Source: Macrostomum hystrix
Lineage: Eukaryota; Platyhelminthes; Macrostomidae
Assembly: GCA_950097015.1 (NCBI GenBank)
Contig: CATNEN010000001.1
Coordinates: 15,849,501-15,913,500 of the forward strand
Length of the DNA: 64,000 nt
Reading direction: 5' to 3'
The translations under genes and the position numbers were made by a program. Shown piece by piece: positions 35,261 through 46,119 of the stretch. The first letter of the stretch is position 1. Every line of letters begins with the position of its first letter. The notes beneath the pieces were generated by a model. That model ran no database searches. It saw only the letters and a program-made list of their open reading frames with translations, and was not told where the DNA came from.

Positions 35261-35837
35261 AGCGATGTCTATGTATATTCATTTTATTCATGTAGCTATT
35301 CTAGCTATTCCTTGATATATTGTCGTGCATTAATTGTTAGCACTTGAAGTATTGTTACAAATATTTCCCCTTTTTCCTAACACAAACATTAAAGCTACTG
35401 CTTACCAGTTACATAGTGTACAGATTGAAAATGGAAACGCTATTGCTTCTGTGCGAATAATGTCACGAATGTTAGAAAATGTTACTAGCAAGTTTTGCCC
35501 CCCTTCGGGGAGCACTACTGGTCAGACAAAAAAATCTTGTGCAATGCAGAAGGATAAAACACCTGAAAGCAAACAAAAACGTAAACTCATTTCGTCAGTC
35601 ATAATTTCCCTGATTGCGAATATACGTTATTGCGAGTCAACGAGAATTAGAATTCTCACTAAATACAAAAATAGTCAGGCTGAGCTTGAATACATTCTGA
35701 GACATTCGGTCAGTACACCAAGAGCCCCATTGGGGCAAAAATAACCCAAGTAACTTCCGTTTGATACAACTCAGCTAAATGCTACTGGGGTACATGTGAA
35801 TACTATCCCCTCAGCAATAAAAAACGAATGTCCCCCC
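35261..35837. other. Spacer with an unrecognised 136-codon frame
   Basis: A plus-strand open frame (35334-35744) has no motif or neighbour that explains it, and its first codon is not ATG. Not called as a gene. Confidence 0.4.
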
Positions 35838-36455
35838 CCCCTCAGCAGCAGAGAACTAATTTCCCCCCTGCAGCAAAGAACTAATTCCCCCCTAATTCCC
35901 CCCAGCAGCAGAGAACTAATTTCCCCCCTGCAGCAGAGAACTAATTCCCCCCTAATTCCCCCCAGCAGCAGAGAACTAATTCCCCCCAGCAGTAGAGAAC
36001 TAATTCCCCACAGCAGCAGAGAACTAATTTCCCCCAGCAGCAGAGAAATAATTCCCCCTAATTCCCCCCAGCAGCAGAGAACTAATTCTCCCCAGCAGCA
36101 GAGAGCTAATTCCCCCTTAATTCCCCTCAGCAGCAGAGAACTAATTCCCCCCAGCAGTAATTCCCCCCTAATTCCCCCCCAGCAGCAGAGAACTAATTCT
36201 CCCCTAATTCCCCTCAGCAGCAGAGAACTAATTCCCCCCTAATTCCCCTCAGCAGCAGAGAACTAATTCCCCCCTAATTCCCCTCAGCAGCAGAGAACTA
36301 ATTCCCCCCCTAATTCCCCCCAGCAGCAGAGAACTAATTCCCCCCTGCAGCAGAGAACTAATCCCCCCCCAGCAGCAGAGAACTAATTCCCCCCCTGCAG
36401 CAGAGAACTAATCCCCCCCTGCAGCAGAGAACTAATCCCACCAGCAGCAAATAAC
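35838..36455. repeat. C-rich minisatellite
   Basis: Built from two words, agcagcagagaactaattcc and ccccctaattcccccc, in varying order, giving compound units of about 20 to 50 bases. The 148-codon frame through it (35796-36242) is a repeat artefact. Confidence 0.92.
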
Positions 36456-36486
36456 CATTTTTAACCAATAAACGAATTAAAAAACT

Positions 36487-37523
36487 TTTAGACGCATTTA
36501 GAAAAGCGGTAATTACTGGACACATTTAGAAAACTCTTGAAATCATTTAGAAAATTATTAAACACATTAAAAAACTACTGGAAACATTGTGAAAAACGAT
36601 TTACACCTTAAAAAACTATTTAACACATTTAGAAAACTGATAAACACATTTAGAAAACAGTTAAACACTTTTAGAAAAATGTTAAACACATTTAGAAAAC
36701 TAATATAAACGTTTAGAAAACTGATAAACACATTTAGAATTCTGAAAAAAAACATTTAGAATACTGGAAAACGGATTTAGAAAACTGTTAAACATATTTA
36801 GAACACTGGAAAACGCATTTAGAAAACAGGTAAACACATTTAGAAACCTGTAAACACATTAAAAACTGTTGGACACATTTAGAAAACTGTTAAACACTTT
36901 AAAAAACTGGTAAACACATTTAGAATACTCGTAAACACATTTAGAAAACTGATAAACACATTTAGAAAACTGGTAAACACATTTATAAAACTGGTAAACA
37001 CATTTAGAAAACTGGTAAACACATTTAGAAAAATGTTAAACACATTTAGAATAACTGGTAAACACATTTTGAAAACTGATAAATATATTTAGAAAACTGA
37101 TAAATACATTTAGAAAACGGTTAAGCACTTTTAGAAAACAGTTGAATACTTTTAGAAAAATGTTAAACACATTTAAAATACTGGTAAACGCATTTTGAAA
37201 ACAGGTAAACACATTTTGAAAACAGGTAAACACTTTTAGAAAACAGTTGAAGACTTTTAGAAAAATGTTAAACACATTTAGAATACTGGTAAACACATTT
37301 TGAAAACAGGTAAACACATTTAGAAAACTGGTAAACACAATTAGAAAACTGGTAAACACATTTATAATACTGGTAAACACATTTAGACTACTGGTAAAAA
37401 CATTTAGAAAACTGGTAGACACATTTAGAAAAATGTTAAACACATAAAGACTACTGGTAAACACATTTAAAATACTGGTAAACACAATTAGAAAACTGGT
37501 AAACACATTTATAATTCTGGTAA
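36487..37523. repeat. ~21-bp minisatellite, left part
   Basis: Units like ggtaaacacatttagaaaact, degenerate at the left edge and cleaner toward the right. The array is interrupted at 37523 by the LTR retroelement and resumes at 48462. Confidence 0.93.
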
Positions 37524-39865
37524 TGATGTGGAGTGTGCTGCGGGAATCGAGTGGGAATGTGAGCCAGCATAATTTTTCAAATTTTTAAGTAACTAATAAT
37601 TGCGACCCACGTAGCAGCTGGTCACAAAACAAGATCATTAATCTTAGGGCCGGGTTTGAGGCGGCGGTGAATCAAGTAGCTGCCGAGTCCTCTCTCTCCG
37701 GAGTTGTCTAGACTCCCCGTAGGAATGACTGATCGCGGCCATAATGTTACTGTATGAACTAGTTTAGGTCATAATTCCCCTCCAAACCGCGATCAGATAT
37801 AGGGGCTCACTCACGCGTTATGAGTGATCGTAAAATTCTTCATGTCCTCGCTTCTTTACCGTATTCGAGCCCAGCTCGACTTTTATGGCCTCCTTCCTTT
37901 AGATACATGTAAATATCACTGTAGGCAGGTCGGCGCCTGCGCTTCCATTGTCCCGGCGGAGTAACAATCGCTGGCTGACTGCCGACGGCTGTTCGCGCAG
38001 AACATCTGTCGTTTCCCGCCGCCGGTTCATTGGGCAATTGGGGCGGCAGCCGCCGTCTCAATTCCTCGATGACAGGCTGGCGCGAATGTGGGTTGCTTTG
38101 ATGGATGTCGGGGTTGGCGTGCTGCAAGGCCTATTTAAGCAAGCGCGCGGCGCTGCTCCCTCTAGGACCCGACCTGGAACCCGAACCTCCTCTTTTCTCC
38201 CCCGGCTCCTCCCCTTCTCCCCCGCCGGACTTACTTTTGTCGGGCCGGACTCCCACCGGACCCAGGACTTACCCCCCAGACCCATTTAGGGCATAGACTC
38301 TAGAGCTCATAGCTCCACAGCTAACGCAGGCCAATTGCCTGTTCCCATCCCCTAAGCGCAAGCCACCTCTTAGGTGAGCTCTAAATTGAGCCTTCGAGCT
38401 CCAAGCGTGTTGGCCCCTTGCCGGCTCGCAGCACTTTTTCCTCCCCGGCTTTTACTATCTTACCCCATCCGCTTCCCCGAGATCGACGGGATTGCAGCAC
38501 GCGGCCGAAGCATCCAGATAAGTAATCCGCGCAGCGGTTTGCAATTATTGCTCCTAAGGGGCTTTTCTATTAGTTAGGCGGCATTTAGTGGGAGGGGAGC
38601 TAGGAACTTTTTCGCCTAATAAACCTATCTAATCTAAGCATTTTTAACTTATTGGGCTTAGCTTTATAACCACTTAACTCCTTTTGTTATGTCTCCTTTT
38701 CACCTTTATTTTAACCTTAGACAGCCCTCTACCATGAGTGGCTAATCTATTAGGGGAATGGGCTCTGGCACAGCCGAGCTGAAAGCTGCGGCGGGAAGGC
38801 AATTGTAAGCGCGCATGAGAGTAATATGGAGCTAGGGATTTGTAAGTAAATGCGGAGGGTAGCATGTGCATTTTCCTTTCCAGGGGGGTTGGGGGAATCC
38901 TTGGCCGGTTTTCCTTCTCCCTCTTGGGTGGGTTCAAGGTACGTGTCGAGCTCCCTTTCCAATGGAGTTTTCCCGCTGTCCCCCTTTCGCACCTGCGGCC
39001 ACGGGAACGAGAGTGATGTTCAATTAATCTCACGCTTGCATAATCACTCAGCCAGCGTTCAGCTTAACCTCTCCTGCCTCTGATTTCCTCAACTCACCCA
39101 GACTCGGATTGCTAGTTATCTTAATGTGTAGGCTGCAGTCTAATGTACCGAATGTGTCTAATGTCTCATGAGTAGGATTCTGGCTAGGGATTTCTCATTC
39201 AGGTTCTGAGTACCACCTTTCTAGACCACTGTAGCGCAAATTCAGGAATCCCCTGGTGAGGCGTGTCTCGATCCATTCTGGGGTCTTCACCCTAGTCTAA
39301 AACGGAAGTTACAGAAGGCTCTATTTTTTCGGCTTGTCCAAGATCTGCGTGACAAACTAGGAGCCGCGAGCTCCGGGGACCCAAGTTCCCAAATGTCTGC
39401 GGTGGCCACGTAGGCGCATTGGGTGGTGGCGCTACCCTAGATCATTTTCCGCTTTGCCGATAGCCTTTCCGCATTTCTAAGACAAGAGCCTAGGCCGAGT
39501 CGACCACTGCTACCGAGTTTAGGGGTCAGTTACGAACATGCTACTGATGACAGTAGGCTGCATAGCCCTGTCCTATCCGTCTGCGGGTAGTCCGACATCT
39601 ATTTAGACTTTTAGCCGGTTTCGAGCACTGCTTGGGGTAGGCACGGCAGTCATGCCTGTGGCCTATGGGTTGAGTGGGACTGGCCAGCCTGAGGCCGAGA
39701 GGACCACTCCCTGCATCCACTGTCTCTCCCTTCATCTCTCCCTTCATCCCTCTTTCCGCGGCAACTCGCGAACCCTTGCGGTATGACTTCCGACTCTATC
39801 GCCATCCCCACACTCCTTTCCTTCACGAGGACAGATCATCGGATTGCAAACCCGCAGCTAATTCA
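37524..39865 (+). repeat. 5' LTR (2,342 bp)
   Basis: Same length as the 3' LTR, and I found no difference where I compared them; all translated frames within the two copies are identical. A TATA-like tatttaag (38132-38139) is followed by a GC/C-rich stretch that may hold the transcription start. LTRs of this length are unusual and recall the long LTRs of some non-autonomous plant elements. Confidence 0.95.
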
Positions 39866-39885
39866 ATGGTGGCATCAAGGTGGGA
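39866..39885 (+). other. Candidate primer-binding site
   Basis: One base after the LTR the sequence reads TGGTGGCATCAAGGTGGGA. TGG would pair with a tRNA CCA end and the following bases with its acceptor stem. I cannot say which tRNA. Confidence 0.55.
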
Positions 39886-40244
39886 TCTAGAAAGGGCGCG
39901 AAACGAACTTGAAATTTCAATTGTTAGTTTAGCGCTGCAGATTTCTGTAGTAGCTAGCCGTAAGGGCTCCTTCTAGATTTCATTATCCGTATGCCGGAAT
40001 CTTATCTCTGGAGACTGGACTTCAGTTCCGAGTAACTGTCAATTAATTTTCTTTGAACAGTTTCAATTTGATTCGGACTTTAATGTAAGGTTTTGTTAGA
40101 GTTTCTAAAAATTCTGATTAGTGACTTTCTACTATGAGTAGGCTGTGTGAGTGGACTTCATGCTAGAGTGTCTTCGGGTTATGTGGCTACTGCAGGAGTC
40201 GGGGACTGTCTGCGGGGTTTTCCTGCGTGATTGTTCTAGGCGAG

Positions 40245-40782
40245 GGTAATCTAAACGGAGTAACCGGGCTCTAAGCCACGGACCCCTAAGCCGAAGCGAG
40301 GCTCCAGATGAGAAATACCTGGACTTCCCAGCCTTGTAAGTCGCAGAGGCGAAGCCCCTGGCCACCCCCCCCAGGAAGGGCCCTCTGAGCGAATCGGGGG
40401 TTAGCCTTTCCTTGGGCATCACGCAAGGCCCGTTTTTCATGTTCCTGATTCTGAAGGTGCCACGTAACTTTGACTAAGTCTAACTTAGGGGCGGAATAGT
40501 TAAGGGTCGGGACCCTGAGGGAGTCTAAGGACGCCCGTGCCCGCGCCCTGAAACTGCCGACCTTGGGGATAGGCTAGAAATCGGTCGGCACGTCCTTTTC
40601 TAAGAAGCTCTCTGAAGGGTAGTCTAAACGCAGTAACCGGGCTTTTGCCCTACGGACTCCTAAGCCGAAGCGAGGCTCCAGAGGAGAAATACCTGGACTT
40701 CCCAGCCTTGTAAGTCGCAGAGGCGAAGCCCCTGGCCACCCCCCCCAGGAAGGGCCCTCTGAGCGAATCGGGGATTAGCCTT
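40245..40782 (+). repeat. Duplicated ~165-bp block in the retroelement leader
   Basis: Bases 40245-40410 and 40619-40782 match closely, including aagccgaagcgaggctccag, aaatacctggacttcccagc and the run ccacccccccccagg-like to cgaatcgggg. The block sits in the untranslated leader before gag and could be part of packaging or an internal promoter; function unknown. Confidence 0.88.
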
Positions 40783-41228
40783 CTTGAGTAACTTATTGAA
40801 GTCGTGTACTTTCCAAGGTAGGGCGATAGGCTGCTGCAGGCGCTGCCAGCAGTAGTACTGGCCCCGCCGTACCTGTAGTGTAACAGTCCGCTATAGGGTT
40901 GCTGAATGAGTGCTAAGTTAAAACCTAGACTCCTATGTCCCAAGTTCGAGTGCGCGCAAGCAGTTGTCGGAAGCCAAGGCTGGAAGTAGAGCTAGCCAGG
41001 GCCCCGGGCCCTTTTTCTCTCCTATCAGTTTTCATTCAATCGCTTTATCGGCCGCTGCATCGCAGTCCTTGTTCGCTAGGGCCAGGTTTTTCAATCGCTT
41101 ACTCTCCGCGGCCACTGCCGTGTGCAGCACCCCGCTTAGCCCACTTTCTTTTTCTCATCCCCAGTGTTGCTTTAGCGACAAACCCCCCCCTCTTAACTCG
41201 CAAAATCCTCATTCCCTCTGTGGCCAAC

Positions 41229-42302
41229 ATGTCTGACCAGGAGGATGAGGTGGTGGAGGCCGTTGGCAGTGCCCGCCCACCTAGAGGCCGCGCTGCAGCA
41301 GCAGCGCGAGCCGAACCCCCAGCAACGGCGGCAGCCCAGCCGGCAGACCCAGTGGAGCGCCTAGCCTCCCTGATGGAGCGCCTAGAGCCGCGACGGGCTA
41401 GGACCCACCGAGTGAAAATTGCGTTAGAACCGTTCGAGTCGGCGAAGGACTCTTTCCCCCGCTGGCTGCGCAGGTTTAATTTGAAGGTCGAGGCCGAGGG
41501 TCTTGAGACGGAGGAGGAGAAGATCCTCACCCTCCTGGCTCACTTAGGGGGCGAACCCTTGACCCAGGCCATGAGCCTACCGCGCCGAGTGACCTACCCG
41601 CGGTTTGTGCAAGACCTTACCGAGGCCCTCAGCGGCGCCTGCACACCCTATGCCCGGCTCCTTAGCGGGCGCAACCTTAAGCAGGACAGAGGCGAGTCAT
41701 ACGCCTCGTTCGCTGACCGCCTGCGATCCGTGGCCACCCAGGTCAACCCCAATGGCCGCGGTCCACCCTTTGAACAAGCCCTCCTGGCCTCCTTCCTAGA
41801 AGGTATCACGGCCCCCCCGGAGGTGTTGGCGCCCATGATGCGAATCGAATTCGCCACGGTAGAGGCGGCTGCCGCTGAGCTGCGCGCCGCCACCCAGGCA
41901 TTCGAGATGGCCGCTGAGCGCGACCCCCGTCGCCGAGTGCGCCAGGTCAGGGCCGGGCTAGCGGAAGAGCAAGAACCCCCCGGCGAGATTCAAGCCGTCC
42001 GCCGTGAGCAGCAGCACTTGGCCCAGGAACTGGCCAAAGTTTCCCAGCAGCTCGCGGAAGTCACGCGGCAGCTGCGCGAATCACAGCCGACCCAGGCCCG
42101 CCCGCCTCATCCGCACCCGTCCGGGCACCAGTGGTACCCCAGGGTAGCAATAGGGCCGCGCAGGAAGCACCGTGGAAACTATGCCGCGGGAAACGGGAGT
42201 GGGGCCGCCGACTGGAGGCAGCCCGATTATCCGGAGGCGCCTCAGGCAGCTCGGGCGATCGAGGCCCCCCCGTTGATGCCTCCCCCATCAAAGTCCGAGT
42301 GA
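41229..42302 (+). CDS. gag: Gag protein of the LTR retroelement (357 aa)
   Basis: The ATG at 41229 (MSDQEDE) is preferred over the longer frame upstream. Residues about 60-200 carry the Retrotrans_gag pattern: PRWLRRFNLKVEAEG, LTLLAHLGGEPLTQAM, RFVQDLTEAL, LSGRNLKQDRGESYASFADRLR. A heptad-rich segment (REQQHLAQELAKVSQQLAEV) follows near residue 265 and could be a coiled coil. I see no CCHC zinc knuckle. The last 170 bases overlap the protease frame. Role: particle capsid of the element. Confidence 0.88.
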   Translation: MSDQEDEVVEAVGSARPPRGRAAAAARAEPPATAAAQPADPVERLASLMERLEPRRARTHRVKIALEPFESAKDSFPRWLRRFNLKVEAEGLETEEEKILTLLAHLGGEPLTQAMSLPRRVTYPRFVQDLTEALSGACTPYARLLSGRNLKQDRGESYASFADRLRSVATQVNPNGRGPPFEQALLASFLEGITAPPEVLAPMMRIEFATVEAAAAELRAATQAFEMAAERDPRRRVRQVRAGLAEEQEPPGEIQAVRREQQHLAQELAKVSQQLAEVTRQLRESQPTQARPPHPHPSGHQWYPRVAIGPRRKHRGNYAAGNGSGAADWRQPDYPEAPQAARAIEAPPLMPPPSKSE

Positions 42303-42733
42303 ATTCACTCGGCCGAGTCCCCACCCGAGTGCGCACCCGCCCCAACCGCTCTGAGAAGCTCAGTGAGGTGTGGGTCGCCTTGGAGTTGGACGGGGCACCC
42401 CTTGACCTTCTGATCGACACTGGGTCAATGGTGAATGTGCTTCCGGGCTCGTTGTCATCCATCATCTCCCATTATCATTTCGACCCCCCTCAATTCTCTT
42501 TATTCGCATATAATGGCACCCCTATAATTGCACAGGCGCAAGTCAAAGTCAAATTGCAGGTTGGCGCCGAAGCGTTGGACACGCTATTCTTAGTGGTCGA
42601 GGGCGACTGCTCTCCCCTTCTAGGCGCCTCCTGGTTGGCTCATCACCATGCCATCCTTGATTTTGATTCGCGCCAACTAATCATTTACAACCAGTCTATT
42701 CCCTTCTCGCTCAGGCGGAAGCCTGCCTTTTAG
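42131..42733 (+). CDS. pro: Retroelement aspartic protease (-1 frame relative to gag)
   Basis: The frame is open from 42131 to the stop at 42733. The catalytic block is LDLLIDTGSMVNVLPG with the D-T-G triad, and the C-terminal LLGASWLAHHHAILDF is the usual I-L-G-x-D/S-W-L block of Gypsy-type proteases. There is no clear start codon of its own; expression as a gag-pro fusion by -1 frameshifting is the simplest reading. The frame stops soon after the protease, so no RT is fused to it. Protease would cleave Gag in the particle. Confidence 0.85.
   Translation: MVPQGSNRAAQEAPWKLCRGKREWGRRLEAARLSGGASGSSGDRGPPVDASPIKVRVNSLGRVPTRVRTRPNRSEKLSEVWVALELDGAPLDLLIDTGSMVNVLPGSLSSIISHYHFDPPQFSLFAYNGTPIIAQAQVKVKLQVGAEALDTLFLVVEGDCSPLLGASWLAHHHAILDFDSRQLIIYNQSIPFSLRRKPAF
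42266..42272 (+). other. Candidate -1 frameshift site (C CCC CCG)
   Basis: In the gag frame the codons GCC CCC CCG contain a heptamer of the X XXY YYZ form, 31 bases before the gag stop and inside the overlap with the protease frame. Poly-C slippery sites are weaker than A- or U-rich ones, so this is only a candidate. Confidence 0.4.
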
Positions 42734-42863
42734 GGCTGAGGAACCCCCCTCCCCTTTTCTCCCCTTCTCTCCCCCCCTTGTGGATATTTAGACTGGAGGT
42801 TAGTGGAGAAGCCGGGAAGTTTAGGAGGGACGCAGTCAGTTCATTTTAACAAGGATTGTCGAC

Positions 42864-43439
42864 ATGGCTGGCCTGAGCATCACTGTGGCCTGGTGGCTGG
42901 AGACGGTCGCCACCGACTATCGGCGAGAGTTGGCCGGCAGGAGTACCTGGATTATGGTCCGCCTGTGGCTACTCCCTGCGTTGGGCCGTGCGGCACAGGC
43001 CGGAATCGATCTCGCCCTGGCATGCAGGCTAGCCGAAGCCCGGTGGTTGGCGCAGGCATGGGTCGAGGAACGGGACCCGAGCCCGCCAAGAGGTGAGGGC
43101 GAGGAGACCCTGCCTTGGAATCTCCGGTGGCCGCACTACTGTCCGCCAGAAGACTGGGGCATGGCAGTGCCCGAAGCCCTCATGTCCTGGCTACAGGCTA
43201 CCCGGATACCTGGCAGGTGGGACCTCGAGCACCAGCTGGTGGGAGAGCTAGTTGGCGAAGCCGTCTGGAGGCAATCTTCCGGGCTAGCCTCCACGCCATG
43301 GAGAAGCTGGGCAGTGGAAGCGTCAACCATCGAGGAGGCGCCACCAGGCGACAGCACGCTCGGACGCATGGTGAGACGGATGGAAGGTGAAGGTGATAGC
43401 GGGGACGTAGTGGAGAGTACGCCCATTAAGGAAGAGTAG
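42864..43439 (+). CDS. Unknown retroelement protein ORF3 (191 aa)
   Basis: The ATG follows a gacatgg context 130 bases after the protease stop. The product is tryptophan-rich (at least 12 Trp) with alternating hydrophobic and charged stretches in its first 80 residues (ITVAWWLETVATDY, WIMVRLWLLPAL) and an acidic C-terminus. I recognise no domain. It occupies the place where pol would lie. It could be a captured gene or an accessory/envelope-like protein, but there is no signal peptide or furin site visible. Confidence 0.55.
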   Translation: MAGLSITVAWWLETVATDYRRELAGRSTWIMVRLWLLPALGRAAQAGIDLALACRLAEARWLAQAWVEERDPSPPRGEGEETLPWNLRWPHYCPPEDWGMAVPEALMSWLQATRIPGRWDLEHQLVGELVGEAVWRQSSGLASTPWRSWAVEASTIEEAPPGDSTLGRMVRRMEGEGDSGDVVESTPIKEE

Positions 43440-44320
43440 GAGGATAGGATCTTTAGAATCCGAATGGAGCGGGATAATGCACGAGGATATCTATGGTAAG
43501 CCCTACCCGCCAAATCTTTCCCTTGTTCTCCCCATCCTTTTTCCCTTTATTAATAGCTCGCACCGCGCACCTCTTGTTTTTCTTCCTACTGTGCATGCTT
43601 TTCCCTTCTCTCATTTAAAAGCCGTCTTGGCACGAAAAATTTATTCTAAAAACTCTTATAATTTTTAGTCAAAAACCCAAAAACATACATATTGGGGCGA
43701 AACTCCCCTGGTAAACTTTTCGCTTGAGATAATTTCTAACTGCAGCAGTCTAGGGCGCGCACCCTTCTTTTCTCAAACATTTAAAATTACTCGCACCACA
43801 TTGTGAATGGCACCCTCTATATCGCTTTGTTTCGGGTGGGCCGTGGAGTTGGTTCATCTGGGGACGGATTTCTATATTAGGAGGGATACCAACCCGCCAA
43901 AGTGAGCGGGGTGGTATGATGGGCACTCTAAGTTTGGAATGGGGTGGGTGTTTGGACAGGGAACTGGCAGGCATTTAGCTCAGGCTGAGGGAGGCTTTCT
44001 TATCGGTTTGGAAGGCAGAGTATTTCAATGGTGGCTCCTTTTCTAAGGGAGGTGAGAAGTGAATGAGGGCACAGCGAAAAGGACAGGGTTGTTTACGTAG
44101 ATGAATCCACTGGACTGCGGGCACCTAAGCAAGCCTTTCTGTTGTGATTTTTCAATTTAGTTCCATGTTCACCTTACTATTATTGAGGAAGCACATTTTA
44201 GTGGTAGATTTGGAATAACGCGTTGTCTTTTAGAATTTTCTAGCGTCGTTCTTTTAAAAGGAAGAAGGCCTAGCGAGAGGAGTCATGTAAACGGCACATA
44301 GCATATTCGGGATAAAAGCA
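43440..44320. other. Retroelement internal region without called gene
   Basis: Several short frames are open on both strands, none with RT, RNase H or integrase motifs. This is the first place where a pol gene was looked for and not found. Confidence 0.6.
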
Positions 44321-44321
44321 A

Positions 44322-44327
44322 TTTATT
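44322..44327 (-). terminator. Poly(A) signal AATAAA for the antisense gene
   Basis: The plus strand reads tttatt, AATAAA on the minus strand, about 175 bases after the antisense stop codon at 44503. Confidence 0.55.
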
Positions 44328-44502
44328 AATAGTAAAAGTAATTAGCGATCTATTTACAATTTAGGTACAGGCAGGCCAGACATGCATCAAGAAAGTAAGC
44401 AAATGCAGGGTAGGGGAAATAAAAAAAAATTGGGATTATATACAGGGGCTCTGGGGTCAATGTCTTTGTAAAAAAACCCCAGAGCCCGTCCCTTTCGGCC
44501 TC

Positions 44503-45234
44503 TCAACGGCGCTGGCGGAGGCAGGCGGCCATCAGAGCCCCTGCGACGGCCCAGAGGCCGGCCGCAGTGATTGGGCCGATTGGTCCCGATAGAATCTGTT
44601 CGCCAAGATCGCGCGCGGCCTGCACTAGGTGGCCGGGCGCCACGTCAATATCTGTGGAAGATGAATTGGGTTGTTTTATGAGGAAGTGGGTAGTTAAGCA
44701 GCTGCGGCTGGGGGTGAATGCAGGGGGCTCAGTGATTTCGTTCGAATAATATTTCACTGATGGCTAATTCAGGATGAGAGGCAAAGTTGGATTACGGCAA
44801 CTTACTAATAGCAATTTCCACGCGTATTGGCGGCGGCGGCACGGGAACTCTGAAATTTTGAGGGCAGGAATGGCGGCAATCAATCACGACGGCAGCAAAT
44901 TCACGTAATCTCTGTGTCAAACACACAATTAAGACTCAAGCCGATTTATTTCTAACCTAGGATTCCACTGGGATTTCCCAATTTAGCGGGCTGAGGGATC
45001 CGGGCTTGGTTTAAGATCTATCATAGATAAGAATCGGGTTGGGGTGCTGGGAACTGCTATAATTATCCTAGCTAATCTAATTACTATCTAACCATTTCAT
45101 TATCGCCCCTCAATAACCGGCCTTGGGCGGCCGAGTGGAAGCAATATAACTCACCTCTCTCCTCCAGGTGGTGGCGGCAGGGCCATATCGGCAGCTTCGT
45201 AAGCTGGCACTATGCTGGCGCTAGTCGGGCGCAT
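44503..45234 (-). CDS. Antisense three-exon gene in the retroelement: 110-aa tail-anchored protein
   Basis: Minus-strand exons 45234-45155, 44909-44806 and 44651-44503 join with donors GTGAGT and GTAAGT, acceptors CAGAG and CCACAG, phases 2 and 1, 333 bases in all. The protein has two proline clusters (LPPPPGG and VPVPPPPIRVEI) and ends in a glycine-alanine-rich hydrophobic stretch (GPITAAGLWAVAGALMAAC) followed by RQRR, the layout of a C-terminal membrane anchor. TATAAAA lies 89 bases before the ATG and AATAAA lies 3'. It runs against gag-pro and has no recognised homologue. The exon 2 acceptor (after CACAGAG) was chosen to keep the frame; using the earlier CAG would not. Confidence 0.6.
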
Positions 45235-45322
45235 ATTGTTGTTGGTAACGGTTCGAGAAGTATTCGCGAAAATTGTTAGTGAGATAACGGGCTTGAAGTC
45301 AATGGAGCATCAAGTGGTCATC

Positions 45323-45329
45323 TTTTATA
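45323..45329 (-). promoter_or_regulatory. TATA box of the antisense gene
   Basis: TATAAAA on the minus strand (plus strand ttttata), 89 bases upstream of the antisense ATG, leaving room for a 5' UTR of about 60 bases. Confidence 0.55.
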
Positions 45330-45539
45330 ATAGTTTGATTAGGGGTTTTGGTGGCCGAGGCGCCAGCCAATAGGAAGGCTCGGGAAGGATCGTGGGAAAT
45401 TCCATGAGTAAGGGGGCCATAGTTGTAGTTTAGTTATTGGGGCCTTGATTTTTTCGGTGAGGAGATATCGCGGCCGGCAGCAGCGTAACTGAGCGGCCTG
45501 AGCAGCGGTTTTCTCCGGCTGCGACCAGCTGCAGCACCG

Positions 45540-45908
45540 ATGGAACCGCGCGCAACGGCTCGGCAACCAGCCCGGCGAACACTCTCGGGCACGGCCAGCT
45601 GTGAACACCTGGCGCGCGGCAAATCAGAGGCTACCAAGGCCCGGCAACAGGATCGGCCAGGGCGCAAACGGGCTGAACAGCCTGGACCCACCTGGGCAGA
45701 GCACGGCCGGACCCCTCGGACTCAAGGCAAGACGGCCGGGGCCTCCCAGGATTGCGCAACCGAGACCAAGCCGGGCAGGGAGGACTGGGACGAGCTGCAA
45801 CCACCTGGAGAAGAAGGCGAGCCGGGACGAGGCACCCCCTGGGCAACGAGAGCAACGTCGCCGCGACCGGAATGCGCACCCACCTCCCCTCAGGACTCTA
45901 TCCCTTAG
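45540..45908 (+). CDS. Possible Arg/Pro-rich protein in the retroelement (122 aa)
   Basis: Open from an ATG at 45540, rich in Arg, Pro, Gly, Glu and Thr, without a recognisable domain. GC-rich composition alone could keep such a frame open, and overlapping frames on both strands are open too, so coding status is doubtful. Confidence 0.25.
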   Translation: MEPRATARQPARRTLSGTASCEHLARGKSEATKARQQDRPGRKRAEQPGPTWAEHGRTPRTQGKTAGASQDCATETKPGREDWDELQPPGEEGEPGRGTPWATRATSPRPECAPTSPQDSIP

Positions 45909-46100
45909 TCGCTAGGGGCGCCGACCGTTTTGACTCTCGCACCAATCTATTTATAGCCGTACGTACGTACGCATTAGGGTTTCTTCTCTAGCGGAATTCT
46001 TCCTAGGGTTCTCTACGGTATGTTGTAGGTAAATTTTTATCCCCTCGATTCTCGAGACACCCCGCTACTACTGTCAGTAGGCACGTAAGTGTCTTACGTG

Positions 46101-46119
46101 AAAGTGAGCGAAGGTGGAG
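46101..46119 (+). other. Polypurine tract of the LTR retroelement
   Basis: The sequence aaagtgagcgaaggtggag is 17/19 purine and ends right at the first base of the 3' LTR, the expected place for the plus-strand primer. Confidence 0.65.

Noticed and set aside
37840-38127. Minus-strand 95-codon frame in the LTR (repeated at 46436-46723)
   Set aside because: It reads protein-like but has no ATG until near its end and no splice or promoter support; it could be an exon but I cannot show it.
41605-41893. Short frames inside gag on both strands
   Set aside because: Shadow frames of the GC-rich gag gene.
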